Shown piece after piece: positions 1 through 13,072 of a DNA stretch of 64,000 nt. The translations under genes and the position numbers were made by a program. The notes under the pieces were generated by a model. The model did no database searches. It worked only from the letters and a program-made list of their open reading frames with translations, and was not told where the DNA came from. The stretch is from Annona cherimola (Eukaryota; Streptophyta; Magnoliopsida; Magnoliales; Annonaceae): positions 72,434,224 through 72,498,223 of the forward strand of contig CM059971.1 of NCBI GenBank assembly GCA_030490835.1. Direction: 5' to 3'. Position 1 is the first letter of the stretch. Every line of letters starts with the position of its first letter.

Positions 1-994
1 CTTTCTAGGGTGGTCCACTTGAAATTGATGAGCGGCTAGATTTTTCATGGGCAACTGCAAAATGTATAATTAGAACTGTTAAATCATAATAAAAATTCTG
101 CCCGAATAATTTTAATAAATTAATACATAAATCTCGAGCTCATTTATTTTTACCACAACAAATACCTTTAAATTCAAACCACAAATCTCAGAGTTATTCA
201 AGAAATCTTAGAATTAATATTTAATATCCAAATTTAGCCAAAACTTATTCTAAAATAAATTTCACTTTAAACGCAAATAATCACCCATCAAATTGATTAA
301 GAATACACATAAAATATTTTATTAATTTCCAACTATCAATGGGATTAAAATCCATACGTAATGAGTTGAAATAACTGAAACTCAATTCTAAGTTTACTGC
401 CCAAGTCTAGTGTTCAATGAGCAAATTAAATTATCTGAACAACTTCTAAGTACTGGTAATATTTATTTTTGCATCTCTTAGGCAGTAGTTAATTCCTGTA
501 ATGCATTTATAAGGTTAAGTATATTATGCTCTTAATGGATTTAAAAATGTTATGTTGGAATTTTAATTATAGGGTATTCTAAAATGCATTAACTTATAAG
601 AATGTTGGACACGAAGCCTTTTCTGTTTTTCAGAGTATGTGGGTGCACTCTAGGGTGCTCAAAAAACTGGGATACTAACATTGTAACACATAATCATGAC
701 GAGTCACTTTTGTAAACACTTGATGTAATTTGAAATCTTGTACTCATAGTATGTTCGATCCATATAGCTGACATTTCAAAGCCCCATCGACAATAAACCT
801 TGGTAGATCATGATATTTTCACTAAATTAAAATTTAAGTCTACTTAAGAACTTTAATCATTTATGAGATTTTCTTGTTTTGAATAGAATTGATTTTAATT
901 TTGAAAATAGTAAGGAATGCTGAAAATTTTAAAATAAATACAATAATAAATTAAAGTGAATTATTTATATCTATAGCATTTTATCAGGATATTA

Positions 995-1270
995 TGAGTG
1001 TATTTGGGAAGTAATAAAACTTTTAGATGAAAAGTTTTTAGTATAAAAGTTATTAAATTAATAAAAAATTATGTGATATGATAGAAGTAATGATGACGTA
1101 TAAAGACAATAATATTAACATAAATAAATTAATTGTATGGATAGTTGTTTAGAAATAATTAGAAAATAAGGTAGTTGTATAAGAAAATATGAATAAATAA
1201 TTTTAAAATAAGATAGCTATAAAGAGTGAAAAGTTTTAGCTTGATATTTTTTCTCATTGCCAAATACACA
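995..1270 (+). mobile_element. MITE family A copy
   Basis: The copy begins GAGTGTATTTGG and ends CCAAATACACA, so it has imperfect terminal inverted repeats. The interior carries family hallmarks: a purine-rich stretch with GATATGATAGAAGTAATGA, then repeated AATAATT AAAA blocks. ATATT flanks both ends (989-994 region and 1271-1275) and may be a target duplication. Non-coding. Family A recurs at about twenty places in this window in both orientations. Confidence 0.6.
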
Positions 1271-1904
1271 ATATTTTGTCATTGTGGCATTCATTGAAAT
1301 TATATTTGGGTCAAATTTTGATTGTTTTTAATGAATCCAACTTTTTGTAGATGGAAAGATCTTTTTGTGACGTAATGGACTCGAAAATTTTCCATGCTCG
1401 TGTGGATTTCTCTTCCATGCTTCATGTACAAAAACATTTATGCACAACATTTGGTTTTATGGTAACATTGCATGTCTTATTTTATGCCACATGATGTGAC
1501 ATTTTTGCACATGAACGGGTTATCCGATATAAGTGGTTGGTCCATCTAATATCCAATAGAAGTTCAACTATCTATCTATATTTATATCTATGTATATGTA
1601 TAAATATATATCGGACTCGCTTTTATGATCATCATATCTACTTACATTTCATTTATTTACCCCATTTAAAATCAGTTTCCATCATCAAGTGTTCGGGATG
1701 GAGATTATTTTTCATTCTAGACTAGTTTCTCTATTTGTATCATGAGAGCATGTTGCTATAACCTAAAGAGCTATGAGGGTATAAATATTGTTTTAAGAAA
1801 AGTGACTCTATAACACACCCAAATTAGTAATTTATTTTTGTATTTTTCTCAATTTTTCTCAGTTTTCCTCTTCTATTTCTAAACACCTGCCTCAACATTA
1901 TTTT

Positions 1905-2040
1905 TCAACTAATTATTTATTTTATTTTATTTTTTTACTTCTCATTATTATACATATCATCTCATATCCTTTTTTCTGTTTCAAAAACTTTTATATTAAA
2001 AATTTTTCACCAAAAACTTTATCACTAGCCAAATACACCC
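1905..2040 (-). mobile_element. MITE family A, partial copy
   Basis: Inverse orientation of the 995-1270 copy. It contains the TTACTTCTCATTATTA and TTTATCACTAGCC blocks and ends in CCAAATACACCC. The left end is truncated. Confidence 0.5.
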
Positions 2041-3116
2041 TAAAAAGTTTTAATTCGTAAAAGTTTATACATAACCAAACATATCTTGTAAGACAAACTC
2101 TGAATGAATGTGTAATTTACTCCATTATTTTCTTAACATGTGCGTAACTATAATTACTAAAATTGTGAATTTAATTAAATAAATTTACAATTAAAAATTT
2201 AAGAATCTATATTATTTAAATGCACGACCAAGATAATAATTTTTGACCATCCTAGCTTGACATAAGTAGATAATATAGTAATAAATGTAAATAATTTTAC
2301 TTATAAGATATTAATTAAATTATGATGATATGTTTTTACAATTGTTTAGAAAGTGGTAAAATTTTTGGATGAAGGCGACATTGTGAACTCAACTAAGAAA
2401 ACCAAGGGAATATATGTTTTGAATATTAACATCCCAATTTTGAGTATTAAAGGTTATTAACATAGTTGCTAAAGTGGTTTCAAAATGGAATACTAAATTG
2501 TTAAAGCATAGCAGACAAAGTCTTATAGTCAAGTCAACTCATACAAGTGACTTAGATTAAGTCTATACCCAAGTCAACCTCAAGTTGCGACTTACGTTGC
2601 AGGAGTGCAAGTCTTGAAATACAAGAAAGTCAAGTCTTATATCCAAGTCGACTCCACTAGCGACTTGGGCGAAGTCAATAGTCAAATCGACTTAGGGGTT
2701 GCATAAACCTCTTGACTGGAAGTTGAAAGTACGAAGTTGCATCCGAAGTCAATTCCACTCTGCAACTTGAGTCAAGTCGAAGGTCAAATCGACTCAAGAC
2801 TCCGACCTACATCCTTGAAGAGCCGAGCACCATTTTAAAAGCTAAGTACAAAATGTCAAGTTGCACATTCAAGTCGACTCCATCAAGCGACTTGGGTGAA
2901 GTTTAATATGAAGTTACTTGTTTAAGATGAAGTTGACTCAAGTAAAGAACTTTGAAGACTAAAACCACAAGAGAATAAATTTTAAAATTTGAAGAGTGAA
3001 GCAAGGAGTGAGGTCGCACATCCAAGTCGACTTCACTAGTGACTTGAGTAAAGTTCTAAAACCGAGTCGACTTTGGGGTTGCATATTTCTACTGACTAAA
3101 AAAGTTACGTGCAAAG

Positions 3117-4480
3117 ATCGGGTTGAATAGGTTGGAGCCTAATCCTAATCCTAACTCATTTAATATATCTCAACCATAATCTATTTATTAACTCGTTTAA
3201 AAAACTTTAACCCTAACCCATTTACAACCCATTTAATAAACGGGTTAACGGGTTATGTTTATTACTAATTTTAATGCTAAAAACCTTCAATAAAGTCTGT
3301 AAAATTAAATAAATTAAATAACTCAAAGTTAACATACTTGAATTTAAACTATTTTGGCTTGAAAACATGAGCTCCAATCTCAAGTCATCTAAGAAAAGCA
3401 CTTGGAGGAGATTAGAACTGCGCCTGTGTTATGCTGCTCGTGCGCTTGTGCGCCTGTGCTGTGCTGCACTTGGTGGGGAGGGAATAAGCTGCTTGTGCAC
3501 CTGTGTTGCTCGTGCACTCGTGCGGGAACGACTGGTGACACAAAAGCTGCGTGACGGTGACGACAACGATGAGAGCTTACGAGAGGAAGAAGATGACTTA
3601 CTGGCGGCGAGGCTAGGGCATTAAAGGGGAGCGGTGGAGCGAGAATGAGCGAGGGCCACTGTACGGGAAATCGGGATTTTGAGGGAGGGATAATGAAAAG
3701 GGAGCGGCGGAGTGGGAATGAGCAGCAGCTATACAGGAAATCGTGATTTTGAGGGAGAGAATTTAGGGTTGTGCCTCACGCTGCTCCGTAAGAGAAAGCT
3801 TGGGTGGATCCGAAACGCGGGACTCTGGTCTTGAGTCTCGACACTTGGAGCATTTTGGTAATCGTCCAGCTCAATAGTGCAATGTCATTTGTTTACCAAA
3901 GCATTTGGTGAGCGATGCAATGACCACTGAGTCACCGACTAGCGATGCTCGTCCAAGTCTACCTAAATGGATACTTGTCATTTCCACGTAGCTATCTGTA
4001 GAGGTGGTCAGCTTTTAATTAATAAGTGGGTTTCTCATTTAGTGGGCCCACTTCGAATGACCATGACCTCTCATGGTGGCATACAGAAGCTAGACTTGAT
4101 CTGCACCTGTGCAGTAATGATAGTTTGTGACTTTGGGGTGCGTGCTGGAAAATGGGATCCAGCATTAATAGGGCTGGGTGGGATAAGGGAGAGGGAAGGG
4201 TAGAGGCGTAGGGCCGAAAAAATTTCAAATTTTACATATATATTATATAATATATTATATCTAAATAGGTTATACGGGTTGGATAGGTTGAACGGGTTAT
4301 ATAAACGGGTTGGACGGATTGACGAGTTGCGAAGCCTCAACCCTAATCCGTTAATTTAATTAAATGGTTGAACGGGTTGACGGATTATAACCCATTTATT
4401 CAAAAATCTCAACTCAAACCCATTTATAAATGGGTTAGACGAGCGGGTTGACGGGTTGACAATGACAATTAACACCCCTA
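3117..4480. mobile_element. Non-autonomous hAT-like element with 8-bp TSD
   Basis: GTGCAAAG occurs exactly at 3109-3116 and again at 4481-4488, bracketing this 1364-bp insert; 8 bp is the hAT target-duplication length. The right end is TTAACACCCCTA, preceded by many CGGGTTGAC/CGGGTTGAAC subterminal repeats; the left end begins inside similar ATCGGGTTGAATAGGTTGG sequence and seems to have lost its terminal bases. No transposase is present. The GC-rich centre (3367-4210) may be captured host DNA but was not recognised. Confidence 0.6.
3622..3765. repeat. Two-copy ~72-bp direct repeat
   Basis: Two adjacent diverged units, each starting near GGGAGCGG and containing GGAAATCG(G/T)GATTTTGAGGGAG. 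They lie inside the hAT-like insertion. Confidence 0.6.
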
Positions 4481-5329
4481 GTGCAAAGCAACACCCAAAG
4501 TTGACTCCACATATGACTTGGGTCAAGTGGAGGATCAAGTCGACCTAGAGTTGAACTTTACAAATTCTAAAGATTGAAGGACTTAAGAAGCTAAAAAGTC
4601 CGATCGAAATCGTATCCGAAGTCGACTCTATTGTGCGACATGGATAAAGTTGCAACCAAAGTTGACTTCAGCTGCGTCTTGAACTGTAACGGTCAGAAAA
4701 ATTCGAATGTTGACGCATTTAATGCGCACCACCTACCTCATAATATCCAAATTAACTCCTCCATTATTTAAAACATGACAATTGAAGTAAAGAGAGTTAG
4801 AAAGAGTATTTAATAAGCTTTCACTTTCCAATTTACAGGCATTAAAAGAGATCATTAAGTGATTTAGAAGAAGAGCTGTGCTTTTCACTGCAAGTGCTAA
4901 AACTTCTCTTCAGTCTTAAGTTTTACAAGTTCTTTTCACGTTGAAACTATAGCTACATGATCTGTAACAATTTCTCCTTAAACTCTTTATCTTGTAATTC
5001 TACTTGGCTTGGTTTTGGAGACCAAGGCCAAGTAAAGACGAGTAGTGAATGGTTGGAGTGTAACTCATCATCTACTTGAAACATTTATCTGTGATGTGTT
5101 GACGTTCAAAATTTTAACAGCTGCATATTAACTCTCAAATGTGTTGTGTTTAGAACATAAGTTTCCAATAAAAGTTATATTTTTTGCATCACAAGTATGT
5201 ATATATATATGAATAAAGGAAGAAGGGACGCCCTCTACCCCATCTCCATGAGGTCTTAAGAAGTGACTGAAGGGTAGGAGATGGAGGAATCTAAATATTT
5301 CATTAACAAAAAATTATCTATATAAAGTT

Positions 5330-6990
5330 TTTCTAAGATGACATGAGGTAAGTTATCCCACCACACATGGGCTCGCAAAAAATTATATGCAACAAAATTA
5401 GTAAGGGTATGTGCTTTAACATTACCCTACCTCATGACATGGTGAAAAAAAATAGTTGGGATAGAAGAAACTAAAAATTTAATTTTGTTCAGGATGATGC
5501 GGACTGAGGATAAAATGTTCTTATCATGAAGTAAAAAGTCGATGAGTATGAGAGAGTTGATTCCATTTTAGACTTGCCTACGATTTGCTTCTAATGCCCA
5601 TTCAACACCCAACAAGATAACAATAGCTTCCATTATGATCGGTTACATGATGCTCCAACTAACTTAGCCTATTTTTGCAATGAAGAAGCCCTGTGAGCAC
5701 CGTACAATAGTGGCATAGCTTGTGCAATCATTTCTAGCATTTCTTTTGCCATCGACATTCACTTCAATGTGCCTTCAGTTGATTTGATCCATCTAGCTAC
5801 TAATTGAGGTTAAGAAAGACTGAACCTATCATGTATTTGACCTGACGATGCTGGTCCAAATAGGTTATATGCCACTTAATTATATCCTTGAAGGCTAGTG
5901 GAGTATCCTCTTGTAGTTGATTGCGCATGAATTACACACCAACGAAAAAGGATAAAAGCGCAAGGTCATCACTTGTCTTCATTGTAGCCATGCACTTGAA
6001 AATGCATTGCAAAAAGCTGATATCGACCCTTGAGAGTTTGCCTGCTAACAGTTTTGCACCCTCTTTCCCAATCAAGTCACATGAAATGAATGGCTAGTGA
6101 ATATCATCTTCCTTTTTCTTGCAAAACAAACAAGAAAGAACAAGTGGAACTCTACACTTGTTATGATTTTATTTCATTAACAGAACCTCTTTGAAGAGGA
6201 GCCACGCAAAAATAAGCACTTTGCTTGGAAGCTTGGTTCTCCAGATGGCTTTGTAGGTGTGGATATCTGCATGATAATAAGCATCTATATCCCCACAGTG
6301 ATATATGTTTGCTCCCATAAAAAATCTGTAAGCCCACTTAACTAAATAGATCTCATTAGGCTCATGAGCCCAGAATCAAATGTCTTCTCTGCTAGTGTTG
6401 GTGAATTGGACAAGGCTAAACAGTCCCCACACCTCCTCTCCCGTAGCTGCCAGTTTAAGCTCATTCTTTCAAGTTCTAGACTAGTCGTTGATGAAGTGAT
6501 TGATCATAAAATCATCGGGGATGGCGTCGGGGAGAGAACCTTCTTTTTGTAAATGGATGTTTGCCCACTTATCGGTGAAAAAATGCACCTTCTATCTGTT
6601 GCCGATCCGCCAGTTGCAACGATTGAGAATAACTTCTCAAGCCTTGAGAATACGTTTCTAAGTGAAAGAATCATTTGCTTTTTCCTTACAAGTCCACAGA
6701 TTCGAATGTCAGAAGTATTTAACTTTTAGAAGGTTTTGACATAGGAAATTAGTAACTGTGGACATCCGTCATACCCACTTTGCTAGCAAAGCATAGTTGA
6801 AGGTGACAATATCTTTGAAGCCTATACCGTCTACAACTGTAGTTTGGCACATATCTTTCCACGTTATCAAGCTCATTTTGTGCTTAGTCCCTTTTTCTCC
6901 CTACCAGTATTCCATATATATCGTTAAAAAAAATTTGGGAGGAGAAATTGCTCATAGCACGTGTGGGGATAGCTTGAGCAACTACCTTAA
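5330..6990 (-). pseudogene. LINE 3' region: zinc-finger/RNase H remnant
   Basis: On the minus strand, 6990-6950 reads KEVLIKVVAQAIPT, the conserved block after RT. Around 6100-6200 a short Cys/His-containing region follows (LSCLFCKKKEDDIHSF). From 5830 to 5330 the readable pieces (ALEANRRQV, LILIDFLLHDK, GNVKAHTLTNFVA) match the RNase H-like C-terminus found in many plant LINEs. No frame stays open. Confidence 0.65.
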
Positions 6991-7014
6991 TAAGAACCTC
7001 CTTACCACCCTGAG

Positions 7015-9012
7015 TGTGAGGACTAGATATTTTTATTTTATTTATTATTAATATAACTCTTCCCTAACTATAAGGTAAATTACGAATATGCTGCTAAGAG
7101 TTAATGATATTAGTGTGGTGAAAAACGTATATAAATATGACATCTAAGGGATATTTAATGTATGCATGTATGTATTATGATCTCGGCATATTGGGTTGTA
7201 TGAGACACCATTCCTGAGTATGTTAGACATGGGTACGAATTTGTGCATTAACATATTTTTATAGCTACATCATTTAGTTATGATATGATTTATTGGATAT
7301 TAATTTAGATATGTATGATTGACGAGCCGTTTAAGGCGCTAAGACTATCTTGAACTTCGTAGAATAAGTACAGGGTTCGACCTGACCGGTTAGATCGCGG
7401 AGGTGAATGGGGCTGCCCCCGTAGAAATTTTAAATTTATTAAGTTGTATGAGTGGAAAGCAAGTTACAAACTATGATCGAGCTTGACCCAGTCTCATTCG
7501 GGTTTATGTTTCGTTTTTGGAGCAACACCCTTCTCCCCTCTCCTTATCTTCTCATTTCTACCTCGACTTCTCCAAGTTCGTCATCTTCACAATATTAGAT
7601 TTTATCCTGAACCTTCTTAAAATTTCTCTAAATTGTATTGAGGATCGTCGACCCGCATTAACAGAGCACGAAATCTCAAAGATACAAATTTCGGGTTGCT
7701 ATTCTTTGGGAAAACCATAATCGAGGTAAGTAGATGCTCTGTTTTCTCATGCTAATGATGAATTCTCTTCTTAAATATATTACAAATCCAGTGGGAGCGG
7801 GTATCACCCAAAAATTTACAATTAAGGCATTTAAGAGTTGAACGAGCTAGGGTTAGATGGGTTCACGGGAAATTAGGTATTGTTGTGTAGTTGGGTGAGA
7901 TAGATGACAGATTTGTAGTTCTTGCGTCACCAGAATGTGATATAGTTTGAGTGTGGTTAACCGATATGGAGAATTAGAGGCCTGTCTCTAATGCCTGTTA
8001 GGTATTCAGTAAATTGCTCAGGTGATAGTTGATTTGCTAAATTAAAGTATATGTTTGCTAATTTTAATAATGCTATATGCGTGATTTATGACTTTTATCT
8101 TGTGTGTATGTGATGATGTACCATCCAGGATAAGTGACAGTTGTTTGATAGTTTAATGTATGAGTATTATCATGGGCATGTTATATCACTTAAAAATTGT
8201 ATAAAACGATAAATATGAACAAGTTGCGTAGTTATATAGGATTGTTCATGATCCTTGATTGACATGAGAAAATAGTTGTTCATGGCTCTTAATTGACATG
8301 AGGGAAGGGTTGTGCATAGCCCATTAAAGACATGTAACTTCATATATGTTTTCTTTGGTATGGGTGTTGATTCCACATCTTATATGGTCATTTAGGAGTT
8401 CGCATTTCACATCATTGTCATGACTTGAGTACCATCAGTCTCATCTGCTTCTATTTTCATATTAACCGTTATTTACTTACTGAGTTTGTTTAGACTCACG
8501 TGATTTTTATTTTGCTTTTAGACCACAAGCCAGGAGAAGAGCCTCTTGATGGGATTGTTGGAGGACATAATCCTAGAGACCAAGCTCAATAGATTAAGCC
8601 TTGTGTGTTTTTTTTTTGCTATTTTGATATTTAAACTTCTATTTGACATTAGTTAATGTAAACATTTATCTTTTAACCCAACTATGAAGAACATATTGTC
8701 CTTTGGTATTTTTGAACTTAATTACCATTTATGCGAACATATGTATATGTTATTTTGGATTACTTGTAGAATAATGATGGATTATGATGAATTCCTTTCT
8801 ATATGATTGTCTTTATAGCATGGGCATGCGAATATGTGAATGTAGAGCTAAGTGTTGATATTTTAGAGTGAAGTTGTGATGTTCATGTATAACAGGTTCA
8901 GTACACTATACCACCCTGTTATAGATATAAGGAGATGCTGCTGAATTCTTCTTAAGTCAAGTGACAACTACTAACTAGCCATTAAGAAGTATTATGCAAT
9001 GAGGGTGTCACA
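7015..9012 (+). mobile_element. Solo LTR (Ty3/gypsy-like) inside the LINE
   Basis: It starts TGTGAGGACT and ends GGTGTCACA (TG...CA). It is flanked by CTGAG (7010-7014) and TTGAG (9013-9017), a 5-bp duplication with one mismatch. The LINE reading frame breaks exactly at these points: minus-strand KGRLLS lies to the right and QGGKEVLIKV to the left. There is no internal retroelement coding, so it is a solo LTR of about 2.0 kb. The late stretch TTACTTACTGAGTTTGTTTAGACTCAC resembles gypsy-type long LTRs. Confidence 0.75.
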
Positions 9013-9199
9013 TTGAGAGAGTAGTCGCCCTTTCTACCCTTGAATTTTCTTCCAAATACACTCTTTGAGGCCCTTAAACATGTTTTTTTATCTACCTAAC
9101 TATGCAAAGAGACCTAAATAGTAGCTTATCTGTTGGCATGATGATCCTAGCCATCTAATAATGTCACTACACAGGGTCGCACAAGTGTTTAAGCTAAAA

Positions 9200-10320
9200 A
9201 AGATAGTTGTTTAGTCAATGTTGATCACCTGCCTCGAGCACTCACTATATTGTTCGAGGATATCCTGTAGGCGGCTTACTTCTTGCCTCTTGGCTTGAAG
9301 AAATCGAAGGGCATCATATGCGAAGAAAAGATGAATAAGTGTTGGCCCTTTAGGACAAAACCCAATTCCATTCAGCAGCCTTTGAACATGAGCTTGAGAA
9401 AGAAGAGCTTATAGGACCTCAGCGCAAATAATAAACAGGTATGGAGAAAGTGGGTCACCCTATCTTAATCCCCTCTTTGGGTGAAAATGTTCCATTTTGA
9501 ATCCATTTAAATCTACTCAATATCTCATGGATTTCAAATAGTTTAGAATATAATGTACCACTCATTACTAAAGTTCATTTTTTATATAATTCGAGTAAAA
9601 TAGGCTCATCCACTTTGTCATAAGTCTTGGACATATCTAATTTAATGGTGAGTTCCATGCGTTTTCTTTGCCTTCTGCAGTGGAGGGAATGAATGACTTC
9701 ATATGTTATTAGCATCTTATTAGTAATAAGATGGGTAGGGACGAGGAACTCTGCTGCTCAGGTATGGTATCCTCAAGATAAGCTTTAAATCATTAGCTAA
9801 AACCTTAGCTAATATTTTGTAGACTACATTGCATAGACTGATGGGGCAAAAGTTAGATAATTTGTCAGCTCCCCCTTCTTGGAAATTAGAATAATAGTCA
9901 TGAAATTTATCTCCTAGAGAATCCTACATTGTTGTTTTGGGTCTCTTGCTCTCATGAAAGATTGGTAGAAAGAGAAGACATCTTCCTTCATTGTCCTCCA
10001 GTGCTGTTGATAAAATCTTGCGTGCATTATATCTAGTCTAGGGGCTTTTGTGGGATTTATGGATTTCAAGGCTGCAACCACTTCATCCATTGCCAAGGGT
10101 TTTGTGAGATTGACTTGATGATCATCTGAGATTCGTCTCTCCATGAGGTCCATAACCCTCTCCACCCATGTGGGATTAGTGCTGGAATAGACGCTCTCAA
10201 AGTGGGATAGAGCTAACACTTGCATCTCTTCTTGACTACAAATTTGAGAGACATTGTCATCTAGAAGGGCCTCAATAAAGTTTGAATGTCGCCTTTGAGA
10301 TGCCATCTGGTGAAAAATGT
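9200..10320 (-). pseudogene. LINE reverse transcriptase remnant
   Basis: The 9914-10306 open stretch includes LALSHFESVYSS and ALKSINPTKAPRLD, the block just before plant LINE RT. Continuing left on the minus strand in shifting frames, PISLCNVVYKILAKVLAND, then IKLDMSKTYDKVDEP, then FFAYDALRFLQAK can be read. The last is the FADD catalytic box with the pair of aspartates altered (AYDA), so the active site is lost. Several stops and frameshifts are present. Confidence 0.75.
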
Positions 10321-10658
10321 TGTGTTCCTATCTCCTTGGTGAAGCCAATGTAGCTTAGCTTTTTACTTCCTATCTCCTTGATGGCTTCATCTCTATGATC
10401 AGAAGGACTCCGGGCATTCAGATTGCTAAATTCCTCTTGCTTATCTTGAATGGCTTGACTGAAATTCTCTCTACATTCCTTCTTCCATCTAGATATATAA
10501 GAATTGTCTTTCCTGAATTTCCTGAGAAGGTTATCGGATGCCAGAGCCATAGGGTCATGGTGAGATGCCCATATTTGATCAATGATGCGAAGAGCTTCCT
10601 TGTCATGAACTTAGAATAGCTCATACTTGAAGTCTCTCTTAGTTTTCTTTCGATTTGT

Positions 10659-11290
10659 TTATGTGTTGAATACTAGCATAATAGGATGATGATCACCAGG
10701 AGCAATAGATAGGTGGAAGATCTTAGCATATAGGAACAGAGCTAGCCAAACAAGATTTGATAAACCACGATCAAGATCAGCCTTAACTTGTTGTTGACCT
10801 CTTTTTTTGTTCTTCCAGGTTATGGGAGGGCCCACGAAGCCCAAATCAACTAGGTTACAACAATTCATCATCCCCTCGAAGAGATCCATCCGAGCATCTG
10901 ATCTAGACCGACTATTGAATTCTATTTGGCTAGCAACTTCATTGAAGTCACCCATAATGAGCTATGACATGTTAGATTAGTTCCTAAGGTAAGTAACAAG
11001 ATTCCAACCTTCAATCCTCCGAGTAGCCTTTGGATGACCATGGTAGCTGCAAAATGTAATAGAAGAATTCGCATTCTATAGTAAGGCTACTCGCCTCTGA
11101 ATCAAACGTTGAGCAGCAATCAAATTTTAGTTTGTATCATATCGCCTCCATTTCCTTTGTTAATCTCTTGGTCTCATTAAGAAAAATTAGTATAAGAGCT
11201 TTCTTCTTGACCAGTTAAGGAGACATTGAATTGCGCATGAGTTTCTAAGCTTATGACAATTTCAAGCAATCAGAGCCATTTAAAGGACAC
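10659..11290 (-). pseudogene. LINE endonuclease domain remnant
   Basis: The open stretch 10659-10955 contains MGDFNEV, SRSRSDARMDLFEG, DLGFVGPPITWKN, DRGLSN and APGDHHPIML. These are the order and motifs of the LINE endonuclease/exonuclease/phosphatase domain, with the GDFN asparagine and the final D-H pair visible. Upstream, to 11290, the earlier motifs (WNC, FLNET, YGHP) are still readable but broken by stops and frame changes. This domain would nick target DNA for target-primed reverse transcription. It belongs to the decayed LINE, not to a host gene. Confidence 0.8.
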
Positions 11291-13070
11291 TGATAATTCT
11301 CAAAATTTTCATATAATTTCGTGTTAATTTCACACCGTTAAGTATAAAAATTTTAATTAAATATAAATTTTATGTGAAATTTTGTGAAAATTATATTTTC
11401 ATAAAATCTTTAATTTTGCTATAAAACGGGTCATTTTGCAACATTTTTGAAAATATAAAATTATAATCAATAGGCTAGAAAATCTTAACTTTGAAATATG
11501 TATTAACCTATTATTATAAATTGGAAAAATTTATAAAATATTTTAAATCATACATATATGATTACAATTATATTTTAAAATATGGGTAATAAAATAGATT
11601 ATCATATAATTTTTAAAATAAAATAAATTAATTAAATGAATCCAAAAGAGTCCAAAATGAAACTTATGAAATATTTTTAACTTATTAAAATTATCTAGGT
11701 AGAAAATATACTGTGTTGTAATATTCTAATTTGCATTTTTATGCTGCACGTGTACGAGTAAAGGTGCGCCATCAAGCACCAAATCTAGTGCTCCATCTCC
11801 ATCTTCCTCAAATCAATGAGCAGCCATGGCCCTTCTTTGCAAGAAATTCCAACCATAAATTACAAGCCATAAACCCTTTCTCAAATGGCCAAATAGCTCC
11901 AAGATAGCAGCCCTCTCTTCTCCAATTTTCATCAACTCCATTGATCCCAATCTTTCCCACCATCTCCAATTGAGCCGTTAGTTCTCTTCCACAATGTCGG
12001 GACTGAAATTGAAGTTGTGAAGCTCCAATCAAAGAAGTTTCCAAAATTAATCGCCAACCAAAGCAACATCTACTGAGCAGCAACTCATCACCACCCTTGC
12101 TTTGCTTGTTCTAAATCGTAATTGCAGCCAGCATAACTCTAGCAGTATTAGCGGCTGCTTTCCAAAAAAAGAAAATAAAAACAAAAACAAAACTCTCCCT
12201 TGATGTAATTTTTAGACCCATATTAAGCTATCAGGACCAAGCAATAAAAGCCCTATTTGGGTGATGTAATTTTTTTTTTTTTGCTTTGTAATTTATTTAC
12301 AGTGTCTTGTTAGTTGTTAATTTTGTAATTATGATATTTAGATTAGATTTATTGCTTTATTTCTAGCTTTGTAATTTTTAGATTAAATTTAATACATTTT
12401 CCTTTTCTACTTTTATAGTTTAAGTTCTATAATTTTTAATTGTTTTTCTAGATTAGATTTAATTTAGTTGTTGTTAATTAATTATAATTTCTTTCTTTCT
12501 AACTTCTCTTATTTAATTTCTTTTTCTTATTTCCTCTCATTTCTCTCTTTACCTTCTTTCTAATTCCTCTCTTCTTTCTCTTATCTCTCTCTCTCTCTCT
12601 CTCTCTTCTCTCTATGCACTCTTTTCTGTTTTCTCTCTAATTTCTCTCTCTTCGTTTCTCTCTTTTCTCTCTTTCTCTCCTCTCCATATTAATCTTATAC
12701 AATTCAAAACCTTATTACTTCTATGTGAATTTAACCTGACTCACTATTATTTTACGTTATTTTCTGTAAGTGTTAGCTTTAATATGTTTCAATTAGTTTA
12801 AATAAATTGGTGATCATAGTGCTCTTAACGATAAACGTTTGATTCAGATTAGATACCTTTCTTTGACCTTTTGTACATTATAGACTAGGTCATCAATTTC
12901 AACAGTCATTTCTCTTTTCTTGCATTGCTTGATAGATATCTCCTCTAGCCTTTCTCTTCCATTTGTCCCCAACTTCCTGGATTATTCCTTCAAAAATCCA
13001 AGTCTCTGACCCCCCGTTCAGAAGCATTCTCAGTCCTCATCTTATTATCTGCCTACATAGCATTTGCATT
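11291..13070. other. AT-rich DNA with CT microsatellite, no gene
   Basis: Begins abruptly at the 5' truncation of the LINE. 12240-12480 is T-rich, and 12525-12690 is a (CT)n/CTTT pyrimidine tract with a pure CT run near 12584-12605. A GC-richer piece at 11750-12240 has short open frames that were not recognised. Confidence 0.5.
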
Positions 13071-13072
13071 TT

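Larger units (their letters stand above)
1..2498. other. AT-rich intergenic DNA, no gene
   Basis: No open frame here has a recognisable domain or ATG-led coding character. The only structure seen is two copies of the abundant GTGTTTGG-type MITE (listed separately) and short A/T runs. Confidence 0.6.
2499..5119 (+). mobile_element. LTR-like segment rich in AAGTCGACT motifs
   Basis: From about 2520 to 3080, and again from 4500 to 4690, the sequence is built of degenerate short repeats around CAAGTCGACT and GCGACTTGGG. The candidate ends are TGTTAAA at 2499 and TTTAACA at 5119, a 7-bp inverted pair as LTRs have, but no target duplication is visible, so the boundaries are tentative. The 4700-5119 part reads like LTR promoter/U5 sequence. 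It is interrupted by a hAT-like insertion (3117-4480). No coding region is seen. Confidence 0.4.
5205..11290 (-). mobile_element. Decayed LINE (plant L1/RNase H type)
   Basis: Read on the minus strand from 11290 to about 5205, the pieces follow plant LINE ORF2 order: an endonuclease start (WNC...N near 11280), MGDFNEV endonuclease, linker before reverse transcriptase, RT motifs, a KEVLIKVVAQAIPT block, a zinc-finger-like region near 6100-6200, and an RNase H-like region. Frameshifts and stops occur throughout. It is truncated at its 5' end near 11290 and ends at the left in an AT repeat near 5205. A 2-kb solo LTR (7015-9012) splits it. Transposition-dead. Confidence 0.8.
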
